From: Ariolimax columbianus
Taxonomy: Eukaryota > Mollusca > Gastropoda > Stylommatophora > Arionidae
Assembly (NCBI GenBank): GCA_036924085.1
Contig: JAVGWX010000009.1
Span: forward strand, 60,477,512-60,541,511
Length of the DNA stretch: 64,000 nucleotides
Reading direction: 5' to 3'
The notes under the pieces were generated by a model. It saw nothing but the letters and a program-made list of their open reading frames with translations. It made no database searches and was not told where the DNA came from. Positions 10,152 to 21,290 of this stretch are shown in pieces. A program made the position numbers and the translations under genes. Positions within the stretch are counted from its first letter, which is position 1; each line of letters starts with the position of its first letter.

Positions 10152-11614
10152 TTCTTTCATACTGTCCTACTCATTTTTCACTCCAGCAGGAGTATACGAT
10201 TTACATTTTGCCTTTTTTATGCAGCATGGGCCGCAGCACTCAGTATGCATTTACAGTGGTTGTTTCTGTAGCGATTTGTTTTCCGCGATGTCGTTACTAA
10301 CCCTATTCCCAAATCTCTTTCGTCGACTGCTTCAAGAAGCATGAAGGTGCTGTGGCCATCTTCTGTCCTCCCCGTAGCGTGTTGCCTGGTCCACTCTGGA
10401 GTATATGCATACACATACGCACAGTTAAGTGTAAAGAATCGGCATAAGTAACAATCATGTAAAACAATAGGACAATACAATAACATTTATCTACCTTTAT
10501 GAGCAATCAGTTAAGTGATTCAGCTACACACACAAATCAATGTGATCATGTGAAGAGGATTTCCAATCTTAACACTCATTAAACTGTCAATCGATTAGAT
10601 GTTCGATTGAACCGGTGTCCAGTCAGTGAAAATACTCGGCTGTCTAAAGTTGTATTTGCTTCCTGGTTTCGAACGCAATAGAAATGTTTTAAATTAAGCT
10701 GGTCTTTTCCTGAGAAAGTCGAGAATTTTAATCCGAGAATTTCGCGTTGAGTCGATGAAATGAAACCCAAGAAAAGGCCATTTAAGAAGGCCTTATCTTG
10801 CAGGGATTATGAAATCGGCTGAAGCAGCTTCTTCAAGTGGAAAGAATCACGCCTCCGGCAGCTGGATAAGCCCGAAGATGTTCCCTGGGGGATGTATTTC
10901 CTAAGCCGTTCCTATTTGCAGTCTGTGATTGATACGCCAATCCTTTCTCTGTTAAAACATTGCTATTCTCCTTTGGTTAATTCTATATTCGCCATCAATT
11001 GAGTCTTCGTCATCTTCTTCGTTTGCTCTGTATTTTGGCCACATTTTACAATTGAACTTTCACATCTGAATTTTTTTACCAGAACAATTTGATTTCGGTA
11101 AATAATTTTGTTTGGAGAAGTATTCCTATCCTTTGCTGTTATCATAATTACCTACAAGGCAACAGGGATTTTGACAGTAAGTATTATACTTATCTTAATT
11201 AAGTCTCTTATTGTTCTATGTCGATCTCTAGTAGAACGAATTAATGGACCCTTTTCCCGTGTCTTATTTTGTTTCTTTTGTTTTGGAAGTTTTTTTAAAA
11301 ATTTGTTTTTAAATCGATTCGAACTGAGTTCTTCTCTGTTGATATATTTATATGGTAGTACGTTTGCTTCTTTTTTGCATATGTTTATATTATTCGTTGT
11401 CCCTGAAAAAAACCTTCTGGTAATAACGTAGGTTTCTCACTTGGTTTCGTCTCAGTGTTTTATGAACAATGTATAGAGTTTTTTATGAACTTTATTTTAA
11501 TTTAGAGTACCTCTGCAACCTCGTCTTATTGTTTTATTTTTCGCACATCTCTTCGCGAACTGAATTAGTGCATCGCAAGGCTTTGCAGTGGTTCGTTGAT
11601 ATGGGAATCATAGT
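10152..11614. other. No recognisable gene (AT-rich)
   Basis: Only short hydrophobic frames with no family resemblance are present, typical of T-rich noncoding DNA. No RT, transposase, tandem repeat or RNA gene was recognised. Confidence 0.55.
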
Positions 11615-11880
11615 ATTTTGTTGTTGCTTTGCGTTCGCCTTATTTCTCTATTCCCCAAGGCGGTGTGCGTTGTAGTGTAGTTTTTTATTTTTGCGCATGT
11701 CAGCCCTGTGTATCCGACTTCAGCATGCATTTTTATGTAAGGGTCTGCTTCCCCCTGCATTTTCTAAAGATTTGCTTTCCTGGAGTAACGGCCGTGCTGT
11801 GATGGTACCCCAGCCGTCCCCACTGGAATCGAAGTATGAATTCCCTCCTTGTTGGCCAGACTACTGTAATACAACCTGTT
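11615..11880 (-). mobile_element. tRNA-derived SINE (family B), minus-strand copy
   Basis: The reverse complement matches the better copy at 15150-15412. Shared landmarks include CCAAGGCGGTGTGCGTTG, ATCCGACTTCAGCATGCATT, GTAAGGGTCTGCTTCC and TAACGGCCG upstream of a degraded B-box region. The tRNA-like head is more eroded here than in the + copy. Confidence 0.65.
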
Positions 11881-12154
11881 TCCAGGTCCACGTCATATAA
11901 GTGATGAGATGTCATGGTCAGTATAGAACACCTGATCCTGACTCTAGCATCTGCTGCCCAAAGTTTTATTTCATACCCAAAAGGATACTCTACATTCTGT
12001 AGGCTCTAGGCTATGTGAATGGTGGGGGGATGGGGGGGGGGGGTGTGCATGTTTTTGAGAGTCTTTAACTGAATTTAATGTATCATTCTACTAGTTGAAT
12101 TAAAATCACCTCCTAGAGATGATATTTGGAAACGATCAGTAGCAAGACCTCGTA

Positions 12155-13579
12155 CAATGACAGCTTCTTCTTCTTCTTCTGCGTACGCAGTCAGACAGTA
12201 ACCATTATTTTTTCGAAAAAAGCGGCGGTCATCCTGAGGCTGTCGCCACTGCCATAGAGCTTGTCTTGCAGTTCCACTGGTGATGGCCACATCTGCTCTC
12301 TCTGATCCTCGTATGTCGGGCAGTTCTGCAGCAGATGTTCAGCGGTCATTTTACCAGTACCGCACGGGCATTCGTCGGTACACCTTATCTTCAATTTGTT
12401 GAATAGGTGGTACCTCAGTCTATTGTGGCCAGTGCGAAGTCTGAAGACGACGACCTGCTCTCTTCGGTTCAACTGGTAATAGGCATCGTTTTTGGTGTAA
12501 CCAGTATGTTCGGTTTCCCATTTGGTCATGTATCTGGCTTTGATAAGCCGTTTTGACTCTTCGTACGTCATACTGGTATCTGTTTGTGGTAGTCTTGCAC
12601 CTTCTTTTGCCAGTCTGTCTGCCTCCTCGTTGCCTTGGATGTTGCAGTGTGATGGGACCCACTGTACCACTACCCTTTTTGGTGCGGACTGCTGGCACAG
12701 TTTGCAGAGTGCTGCTCTTAAGTCATTAAGCTCAGTATTTTTCTGGCTTTTTAGCGCTGTGACTACGGCGAGAGCATCTGTCAGCAGGACTATATGGCTT
12801 TCATTTTCACTGTGTGTCACCATTTCTTCCACTGCCGCCCTCAGTGCCTCTGCCTCCGCTCTGAAATTGCTTGTGTACTTACCAGTAGCGAACGACAGTG
12901 TTATTTGTCTGCCATTTGGTAGGTTCAGGAATGCTCCTGCCCCTCCGTTCTGTGTAGTATTTGTTACAGAACCGTCGGTGTATGCATGGGTCCAGTCCAT
13001 GCTTGGGTAGCTTTTCGTTATGAAGCTTAGGGTAGTATCTCTCCTTTCTTTTTCAGTCTGGCAGTTTTTGTTTGCAATGCCTGGTATATTTTCTACCACC
13101 TCTGGAAATATATCCTGCCTCCAGGTAGGTTTTCGTACAGTAGTGATGAGTTTTGGTGTTGTTAGTGCGTTTATGGGATCTTCGTGCATCTTTGCTTTGA
13201 CTATTTCTGCAAAGTTTCTCCGCTTTAGTTTCCCATTTCCCAAATTGTTTAGTCTCTGGTGCATTGGATGGTCGGTCAGTCTTCGGAGTTTCTCTGACTG
13301 CAGCTGGGCTCTGCAGTCTCTTCTATCGGTCATGGATTGCAGTTTTGTAATCTTTTCAAGTTCTACAATTGGCGTTGACTTCATGCCACCTGTTATAATT
13401 CTCATGGCTTGGTTTTGAAGTTTGCTAACTTTATCGAAGTTCGCCTTCGCTGCTGTTGTCCATGCCGCAATGCCATACTCGAGAACTGGTCTCACTCTTC
13501 CAGTGTACAGTTTCTTTAGTATGCCTTCGTCTGCTCCCCAGCTTGTGCCATAAAGTTTCCTCATGATCAATGACAGCTT
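12155..13579 (-). mobile_element. 5'-truncated RNase H-bearing LINE with 12-bp target-site duplication
   Basis: CAATGACAGCTT occurs at 12155-12166 and again at 13568-13579, bracketing the element. The 3' end is a (GAA)n tail seen as TTCTTCTTCTTCTTC at about 12165-12180, and the coding frame runs on the - strand. Target-site duplication plus a simple 3' tail and 5' truncation is the hallmark of target-primed reverse transcription. Sister copies are at 29800-30365, 54205-54445, 56662-57484 and 16945-18395. Flank matching is seen directly, though the right repeat also overlaps codons resembling the family (KLSLI), so the exact 5' junction is uncertain by a few bases. Confidence 0.85.
12191..13567 (-). 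CDS. LINE ORF2 C-terminal half: RT thumb, RNase H, CCHC zinc knuckle
   Basis: An uninterrupted frame of about 455 codons, lacking endonuclease and RT palm by 5' truncation. Residues are numbered from an upstream frame start at 13612. Residues 38-75 hold the RT thumb motif (VRPVLEYGIAAW). Residues 209-340 form an RNase H1 domain with all four expected acidic residues: D213 (YTDGS), E253 (RAEAEAL), D279 (LLTDA) and D332 (GNEEADRLA), plus the SH of WVPSHCNIQGNE. C415, C417, H426 and C431 make a CCHC knuckle before the end (AAFFEK). It most resembles jockey/I-type LINE proteins with RNase H. Being truncated, it is not expected to move by itself, and it lacks a native start codon. Confidence 0.9.
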   Translation of the reverse strand: MMRKLYGTSWGADEGILKKLYTGRVRPVLEYGIAAWTTAAKANFDKVSKLQNQAMRIITGGMKSTPIVELEKITKLQSMTDRRDCRAQLQSEKLRRLTDHPMHQRLNNLGNGKLKRRNFAEIVKAKMHEDPINALTTPKLITTVRKPTWRQDIFPEVVENIPGIANKNCQTEKERRDTTLSFITKSYPSMDWTHAYTDGSVTNTTQNGGAGAFLNLPNGRQITLSFATGKYTSNFRAEAEALRAAVEEMVTHSENESHIVLLTDALAVVTALKSQKNTELNDLRAALCKLCQQSAPKRVVVQWVPSHCNIQGNEEADRLAKEGARLPQTDTSMTYEESKRLIKARYMTKWETEHTGYTKNDAYYQLNRREQVVVFRLRTGHNRLRYHLFNKLKIRCTDECPCGTGKMTAEHLLQNCPTYEDQREQMWPSPVELQDKLYGSGDSLRMTAAFFEKIMVTV

Positions 13580-15149
13580 AATAGTTACCCCACGGTTAAA
13601 AACAGAGTACACATGTTGTACTGCTGAGTTAGATAATTGTCAACAGAGAATGACTTAGAGACCGAAAACCCACAGAGCCACACATTCCTCAGAGCTACGA
13701 ATGCACGGAGAGGAAACCCGAAACAAACTTATTACTAACAGCCAAATGAAAGTTCGAAGCCAAAATAGTTTCCATTTTGTTATTACGACACAGCCATTTA
13801 GACCTGCCAATTTTTGGTTACACTAGTTGTCTTGTAAATCCATGAGATTGCCACAAAGCACAGATAGTGTTCATAACTAGATCGGCATATTTGTTAGTTT
13901 CCACTACAAACGTATTTATAACATCTACATAAACAAACTCAACAGGCATACCTCAGAAAAACCGTTGCAACAACTTAACTTCATCACAATCAATAATGGG
14001 ATCGCCTTTCAAATCTATGTGAAACAGAGGCAAGTCAATTCTATAGCTCAGCCGTGGTTAACACAACGAATTCACTGGTTAGTATAAAAAGACAATGCCG
14101 AGAGTAAATTTATTTGCCAATGGTTCAGCAAAAGTTTAAATACATGAGATGGCACCTTCTAAAGTTCGACCAGATGTATTTGTGGAGCATAAGGATATAT
14201 CATTTGGCTATCTGGCATCTGCTACTGACTTGCCAGATTGAACACTAGCGTTTGAGTATTCCAGGGGATATGCCCTGCATGGATCTATACAGATCATTCT
14301 GGATTTTGGACGGAAGGGACTCGCATCTCGTTCATTCTCATCTCAACGGCAACAGTCCCTTATCCAAAAGGGCAGGAATTGTCAGGGGCATAATTTTGCG
14401 CTTGTCATGACCCCTATAAGCATTTTATTAGTGTTGAGAGCTCACGTTCTCTGTGCTCCTATTCTGTTTCTTCCTTATTAATCAGCTTCCCAGCACGATT
14501 AGCTTTTGGAGGCTCTAGATAATAGGTCTGGGGGTCCCATGGCTTTCGTTCCCACCCCAGGCAGAAACCTTCCCGTCCACAAGGGGAAGCAATTCTCTGT
14601 AAGACAACATTTGAGACAATCGGATCTAAGCGATCAATGTGTCCTTTACTCGCGTCCTCGCATTCACAATATTCCGGCAGTCTACGTGGTCAACTTCATA
14701 TGAAATAACCTGAGACTATGAAGCCTCTTACACTTCATCACCGACGACAGCGTCTAGAATAGGACTAACCATTTTAATATTTTAGATGAATAATATTTAA
14801 CTTAGTAAATTTTTTGCCAATTTATTAGCAAAGAGTACAAATGTTCTTAATATTAATTTGTAGCAAAAAAAATTTCACAACATTCTTCGAGTTTTGATGA
14901 CTTTAATTTTTTTGGGACAATGGTTTCCAGTTTTTCGCACATAATTTAGATCATTGAATATTGCGGTCCAAAAATTATCATATCCTTAAGTCGGGTTGAA
15001 AATGAGCTCATAGTTTAAAATATATATTAGCAAACAATGCGCAACTTTGAGACAACAATAGCTTAATGTCTGAACTTCTCGTGTCTAGATTATTCCTGCT
15101 AGTGGGAAAGGCGACGAGGCACGAGTCTCTTGTATTTTAAACGCAGAAT
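13580..15149. other. No recognisable gene
   Basis: Nothing beyond short, unrelated frames was found. The frame at 14506-14703 is uncharacterised and has no recognisable domain. Confidence 0.5.
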
Positions 15150-15412
15150 AAGGGGATTGCGTGGGCCAGTGGTTAAGTGACACAACTCATAACCAAAGGT
15201 GCTGGGTTCGATCCCCATCATAGCACCGGCCGTTATCCCGGGGAAGCAAACCCTTAGAAAAGGCAGGAAGAAGCAGACCCTTACATAAAATGCATGCTGA
15301 AGTCGGATGTATTGGGCCGACAGGCGCAAAATAAAAACCACAGTGCAATGCACACCGCCTTGGGTAATAGATAAATAATGCGAACGCGAAAGAAAAAAAA
15401 CGAAACGCAGAA
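15150..15412 (+). mobile_element. tRNA-derived SINE (family B)
   Basis: The head has pol III promoter-like boxes: TGGGCCAGTGGTTAAG near 15163 (A box) and GGGTTCGATCCCC at 15203-15215 (B box, matching GGTTCGANTCC). The body GCATGCTGAAGTCGGATGTA is shared with the minus copy at 11615-11880, and a shorter form of it is shared with family A. It ends in an A-rich tail at about 15390-15412. The tRNA-like head plus unrelated body and A-rich tail supports a SINE. It was not folded computationally. Confidence 0.75.
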
Positions 15413-15803
15413 TACAAAAATAAAGTGAAACTGTTGAGGTAAAGAAGATCAGAAGTTGATAAAAACATATAACAGATACTACCCAGAGCAACAAGGACTT
15501 CGTCAGGGCTAGGATCAAATGAAAACAATAAGAGAGGACTAAAGATACATACTTACAATATACAATACATAAGACGGCAGCATTATTAGCTAGAGAGTGA
15601 CCAAGAATGTCTGAAATGCCGCATGCCACATTGAACAAAGTACAAATAAAAATACGTGAATCAATGAGAATTCACACTAACATTTACCACTACACATGCA
15701 TTCACACCATTTGACACATATACACATAAAACATTAAAATCAAACCAGAACTATTTGTTCTAGTTCTACCTGAATGGGTTAAATGCTGGAACTACTATCA
15801 TTA

Positions 15804-16648
15804 GTTAGGGGCACTTGTGTCCTATTACTGCTAGGTGGCCCACTTGCGATGGGCCAGTCACATTACAGATAAATAAAAATGGTGGACAACACTGTTAGTG
15901 CTTGCAAGGAACAGCGTGTTGTGATGAAGTTTCTTTTGGGCGTGAAACCTACGGAAATTTATAGAAGACTGCAATCGCAAGACGGTGATGAACACTCAGC
16001 CGAAGTTGAACATTTGAATAGTGCAAACGTTTTAGAGAAGGCCGTACATCTGTGAGGGATGATCCCGGATGGGGTGCCTCTCAACCCACCAGTCATTCCT
16101 GTGAATTTAGAGTTTGTGGAGCTCCTTATACTGGAAAATCGACGCATAACCCGTCGAAAAATTACTCAAGAGGCCAGCCTTTCTCTCAGAACTGTTAACA
16201 CCATTATTCATGAACATTTGCATTTTCGGAAAGTTAATACACGTTGGGTTTGATCACAACGGGCGTCCTGCTCCTGCAAGATAACGCTTGATCTCACATG
16301 GCTCACCGCATAATATGCCATCTATAGCAACTCGGCTGGGAGGTATTGCCACATCCACTTTACAGCCCAGATCTCGCTCCAAGCGATTTACACCTGTTTG
16401 GACCTCTAAAATAATCTCTGGGAGGTCAGAATTTCAGAACTGCTGACGAAGTGTAACAAGCTGTCTTGGATTGGTTCAGATACACAAACAAATCTTTCTA
16501 CGCAGAAGCTTTTCAAGCATTACTTAAACGCTGGGAAAAGTGCATAAACGTTGCATTACATTTATTTCGAAAAATGTATGACATTTTGACTTCTTGAATT
16601 TTTTTTTCCTTACATAAAAAAGGCGCGGCTTGACTAAAACGCCCCTCG
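15804..16648 (+). pseudogene. Mariner transposase pseudogene with internal deletion
   Basis: HTH sequence starts near 15907 (EQRVVMKFLLGVKPTEIYRR). The second HTH follows (ENRRITRRKITQEASLSLRT, then TIIHEHLHFRKV) to TRWV at about 16252. The frame then jumps straight to LLLQDNA, a stop, SHMAH, and PLYSPDLAPSDLHLFGPLK, the second and third acidic motifs of mariner. The region with the first catalytic Asp is missing, and several stops and frameshifts occur. The right end reads GCCCCTCG before TA at 16649-16650. A weakly matching left end (AGGGGCACTTGTGTC) lies near 15807 after TA at 15802-15803. The left boundary is inferred. Confidence 0.8.
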
Positions 16649-16737
16649 TATATTTCATAACAGACATCTATGTACATTCAGTCCCATATACATATACAAA
16701 GAAACCGAAGAAGGTGTATACACATAATATTAGTAAG

Positions 16738-16792
16738 ATAGATAGATAGATAGAGAGAGAGAGTGAGAGAGAGGGAGAACGAGAGAATCAGA
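16738..16792. repeat. GATA then GAGA microsatellite
   Basis: TAGATAGATAGATAGA is followed by GAGAGAGAGTGAGAGAGAGG. It lies 90 bases after the mariner remnant. There is no coding signal. Confidence 0.9.
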
Positions 16793-16944
16793 ATTCGGTG
16801 GATAGATAAAGCACGTAATACACTGTAATTCAGCCATAAGAAATCAAACTGATTTTAGATAACTTGTTCTCATTTAAGTAGTGAGGCAACATCCAAAGGC
16901 TAGAGAGTAAACCCTCATAAATTGAAAGGAGCGGGCAGAAGAAT

Positions 16945-18395
16945 AAGTGGATTGTTTTCACAGATGCATTATCAGGGTTAACAGCCATAAAGAACCTGCA
17001 CAACAATGAGTTTGACGTCCTAGCAGACTCACTCGAGTAATATTGCCTAGTGCTTCAAAAAAAGGTACAAGGACACACTTAAGAGATCACTGATCCAGTA
17101 CGATATTAAGCACGATAACTGAGAAAAAATCGCCATGAATCGCACACACTAGCCGAGCACTATTGCTGACGGTATTAAGAGACATGAGACATCAAGAATA
17201 GATGAGCCATCCAGAAACGATCACTCCGAAAGTCAACTCACATCAACCCCTCTTCAACCCCTGTGGAAGCTGGTGTCCCTATACAAAGTACATCAGATAA
17301 TTCAAGGCTCGGAGTGCAGTATTTAGTCATCTTTGAACTCATAAGAACAGTTTACAGTGAATGCTAACATGAGAACAGTTTACAGTGAATGCTGACATGA
17401 AAACAGTTTACAGTGAATGCTGACATGAGAACAGTTTACAGTGAATGCTGACATGAGAACAGTTTACAGTGAATGCTGACATGAGAACAGTTTACAGTGA
17501 ATGCTGACATGAGAACAGTTTACAGTGAATGCTGACATGAGAACAGTTTACAGTTAATGCTGACATGAGAACAGTTTACAGTGAATGCTGACATGAGAAC
17601 AGTTTACAGTGAATGCTGACATGAGAACAGTTTACAGTGCATGCTGGCATGAGAACAGTTTACAATGAATGCTGACATGAGAACAGTTTACAGTGAATGC
17701 TGACATGAGAACAGTTTACAGTGAATGCAGACATGAGAACAGTTTACAGTGAATGCTGGCATGAGAACAGTTTACAATGAATGCTGACATGAGAACAGTT
17801 TACAGTGAATGCTGATATGAGAACAGTTTACAGTGAATGCTGACATGAGAACAGTTTACAGTGAATGCTGACATGAGAACAGTTTACAGTGAATGCTGAC
17901 ATGAGAACAGTTTACAGTGAATGCTGACATGAGAACAGTTTACAGTGAATGCTGACAAAGTGGTCCTCATCGATTACAATGGACAAACAACAACTCAGAA
18001 GAAGTACAATATAGTGAACACCAACTCACTGCAACATGCCAGGCAATAAAGAAGCAGACATACCTGCCGAAGAGGGAGGAACACTGCAACAAAGTGACAC
18101 AACAACAACATATGACGAGACAAAAGCAATTTTCAAGGGTAGATCTAAATGGAAAAGAGACCGCCCCCCAGTGATATAGAAATTGACGCCAACCATCAAC
18201 TCTCCAGACGGAATCAGGTAATCATCTTCCGCATGTGCACAGAACCCAACAGATTGAGATGTCATCTTAGTAATAAATTCAAGAAAAGCACTACGGACCT
18301 TTGTATCAGTGACACAGCGTCCATGACAACAGAACACCTGTTACAGTCCTGCCTATCATACACTAGTGAAAGATGTAACACGTGGTAACAACCAG
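16945..18395 (+). pseudogene. RNase H LINE remnant split by a minisatellite
   Basis: The left part reads IVFTDALSGLTAIKNLHNNE, the third acidic motif of RNase H (TDA). The right part, after the array at 17344-17957, reads CNMPGNKEADIPAEEG, the GNEEAD motif. It continues with RRNQVIIFRMCTEPNRLRCH and MTTEHLLQSC, the CCHC region. These match the intact ORF at 12191-13567 in order but with many stops and frameshifts. The intervening 300 bases before the array are not recognisable. This is an old copy of the same LINE family. Confidence 0.75.
17344..17957. repeat. 28-bp minisatellite inside a LINE remnant
   Basis: About 22 copies of AACAGTTTACAGTGAATGCT plus GACATGAG, nearly identical apart from scattered single changes (GCTGGC, GCAGAC, GTTAAT). 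The sequence before and after the array is RNase H LINE sequence. There are no unique spacers between units, so it is not a CRISPR array. Confidence 0.97.
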
Positions 18396-19249
18396 TGTCC
18401 TTTCATTAAAAAAAACTGTCTGGAAGTGCACAGAATCTCGAGCTGACTGCTACTTTTGTTAGTCGTTGAAATCGAAGCCTGAAGAAAAAGGAGAAAAAGA
18501 GCATGAATAAAAAAAGAATTAATTAAACTCACTTTTGATGGTGAAGATATGGGGGTAAGCTTCCGTTACCGGCACGCTTCAGTCGACCCAACAGTAAATG
18601 GGTACATGGTTTACTGTTAGGGAAAGAGATACAGTGTGTAAGGGAATTGTCACCCTACTTTATAATAGGTTATGGCCTAGTACAACAGCGAGCGTTTGGT
18701 GAGTAGTGGGACACTGACTTTTCACAGCAAAGGTAACAACTCTGCCACTCGGTCACTAATTTAAATCTCAGTACTTGTGAGAGGGCCATAACTCGTGGGC
18801 TTCCGAAATATTGTGAATGCGCGGACGCACAGACTGAGACAGTCCATGGCACATTGATCGTGTTGATCGAATTGTCCCAGAACCGTCGCGTCGCAGTCGA
18901 TCAGCTGTAAATGGGAACGTGACTTGCTGTTAGGAAAGAAAAGGCAGCGAAGAAAGGAAAAGGTCACCCCATCTCACACAAACTGTGGCTCAGTATACCG
19001 AAGTCTCTAAAACTTCATTCCAGACCATAATTAACAAGCGGTTAAGTTTGCTGAAGGAGACGCTTTACCTTTAATACAATTAACACTTCATCCTCAACAA
19101 CAGTGTCTGATGCTGGGCTACCTTTACCTTACTAATAGCAGATGTGTCGGACATAATAGGGAATATATCGTAACACAACTGTAGTATGCTGCACAACCTA
19201 TCTTATGGTTTACAAATAAATCAATAACTGGATTGAATAATGAAGTAGT
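18396..19249. repeat. SINE-like tandem fragments with a shared core; no gene
   Basis: The core GTCGACCCAACAGTAAATGG appears near 18580, and a diverged version (GCAGTCGATCAGCTGTAAAT) near 18891. Both are followed by GG(G/A)TAC-like text, TTGCTGTTAGG or TTACTGTTAGG, and GTCACCC. The same core occurs at about 40540 and 47090. The recurrence supports a dispersed SINE family or two tandem copies. No tRNA head could be assigned with confidence. Confidence 0.5.
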
Positions 19250-19640
19250 TTGGATATTGTGTACAAATGCATGATAGGGAAACATGGACTTTTACCAGAG
19301 AAGGATCAAAACAGATTGGAAGTGTTTGAAATGTGCTGCTACCATAGAATGGAAAGACTGAGTTGGACAGAAATAAAAACACCTGATGAAAATGTACTCA
19401 CTAAAGTGGGCGCACAAAGACAAATATTGCATATTGTACAAAAACATCGGTTGACTTGATGGGGTCACAAAATGAGACATGACAGTCTTCTACAGAAGGT
19501 ACTAGACGGCTACATTCAAGTGGAGAGAGAACCGGGACGTTCAAGGATCAGTTTCACAACACAAGTATGAATGGGCATTAAAATACGGACCTATGCTTAA
19601 ATGAAGAAAGCTGCAGAGGAAACGGTCAAATGGAGAGACC
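19250..19640 (+). pseudogene. LINE RT C-terminal remnant that borders a satellite
   Basis: The + frame gives NRLEVFEMCCYHRMERLSWT (the family's FEMWCYRRM..ISW motif), then KHRLT and a W/stop-GHKMRHDSL segment. The terminal piece, EETVKWRDLLRQPYNQSRE, is encoded by 19617-19675. Only the C-terminal end is present. Its last coding sequence is the first unit of the 67-bp tandem array to its right. Confidence 0.75.
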
Positions 19641-21290
19641 TGCTCAGACAACCTTACAACCAGTCACGGGAATGATCAACCAGAGGAAACGGTCAAATGG
19701 AGAGACCTGCTCAGACAACCTTACAACTAGTCACGGGACTGATCAACCAGAGGAAACGGTCAAATGGAGAGACCTGCTCAGACAACCTTACAACCAGTCA
19801 TGGGACTAATCAACCAGAGGAAACAGTCAAATGGAGAGACCTGCTCAGACAACCTTACAACTAGTCACGGGACTGATCAACCAGAGGAAACGGTCAAATT
19901 GAGAGGCATGCTCAGACAACCTTACAACCAGTCACGGGACTGATCAACCAGAGGAAACGGTCAAATGGAGAGACCTGCTCAGACAATCTTACAACTAGTC
20001 ATGGGACTGATCAACCAGAGGAAACGGTCAAATGGAGAGACATACTCAGACAACCTTACAACTAGTCACGGACTGATCAACCAGAAGAAACGGTCAAATG
20101 GAGAGACCTGCTCAGACAACCTAACAACTAGTCACGGGACTGATCAACCAGAGGAAACGGTCAAATGGAGAGACCTGCTCAGACAACCTTACAACTAGTC
20201 ACGGGACTGATCAACCAGAGGAAACGGTCAAATGAAGAGACCTGCTCAGACAACCTTACAACTAGTCACGGGACTGATCAACCAGAGGAAACGGTCAAAT
20301 GGAGAGACCTGCTCAGACAACCTTACAACTAGTCACGGGACTAATCAACCAGAGAAAACGGTCAAATGGAGAGATCTGCTCAGACAAACTTACAACCAGT
20401 CATGGGACTAATCAACCAGAGGAAACGGTCAAATGGAGAGATATTCTCATACAACCAGTCATGGGACTGATCAACCAGAGGAAACGGTCAAATGGAGAGA
20501 TATTCTCAGACAACCAGTCATGGGACTAATCAACCAGATGAAACGGTCAAATGGATATATATTCTCAGACAACCAGTCAAAAGACTAATCAACCAGAGGA
20601 AACGGTCAAATGGAGAGATATTCTCAGACAACTTTACAATCAGTCATGGGACTGATCAACCAGAGGAAACGGTCAAATGGAGAGAGATTCTCAGACAGCC
20701 AGTCACGGGACTGATCAACCAGAGGAAACGGTCAAATGGAGAGACCTGCTCAGACAATCTTACAACTAGTCATGGGACTGATCAACCAGAGGAAACGGTC
20801 AAATGGAGAGACATGCTCAGACAACCTTATAACTAGTCACGGGACTAATCAACCAGAGGAAACGGTCAAATGGAGAGACCTGCTCAGACAAACATACAAC
20901 CAGTCATGGGACTAATCAACCAGAGGAAACGGTCAAATGGAGAGATATTCTCAGACAACCAGTCATGGGACTGATCAACCAGAGGAAACGGTCAAATGGA
21001 GAGATATTCTCAGACAACCAGTCATGGGACTAATCAACCAGAGGAAACGGTCAAATGGATATATATTCTCAGACAACCAGTCAAGAGACTAATCAACCAG
21101 AGGAAACGGTCAAATGGAGAGATATTCTCAGACAACTTTACAATCAGTCATGGGACTGATCAACCAGAGGAAACGGTCAAATGGAGAGAGATTCTCAGAC
21201 AGCCAGTCACGGGACTGATCAACCAGAGGAAATGGTCAAATGGAGAGACATACTCAGACAACTTTACAATCAGTCAAGGAATTGATCAAC
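19615..21290. repeat. 67-bp satellite derived from a LINE 3' end, about 1.7 kb
   Basis: The unit is GGAAACGGTCAAATGGAGAG, then ACCTGCTCAGACAACCTTAC, then AACTAGTCACGGGACTGATC and AACCAGA. A 59-bp variant (ATATTCTCAGACAACCAGTC) lacks 8 bases. There are about 26 units. Two blocks with the same order of variants are offset by 504 bp (ATGGATATATATTCTCAG at 20551 and 21055), showing a secondary segmental duplication. Open frames through the array arise because the first unit was itself coding LINE sequence. Confidence 0.95.

Noticed and set aside
12191..13612. A host ribonuclease H gene.
   Set aside because: The frame joins an RT thumb and CCHC region, has a (GAA)n tail and a target-site duplication, so it is a LINE. 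Sister copies occur in this window.
17344..17957. Regular direct repeats that could suggest a CRISPR array.
   Set aside because: Units follow one another without unique spacers, in a eukaryotic context; it is a minisatellite.
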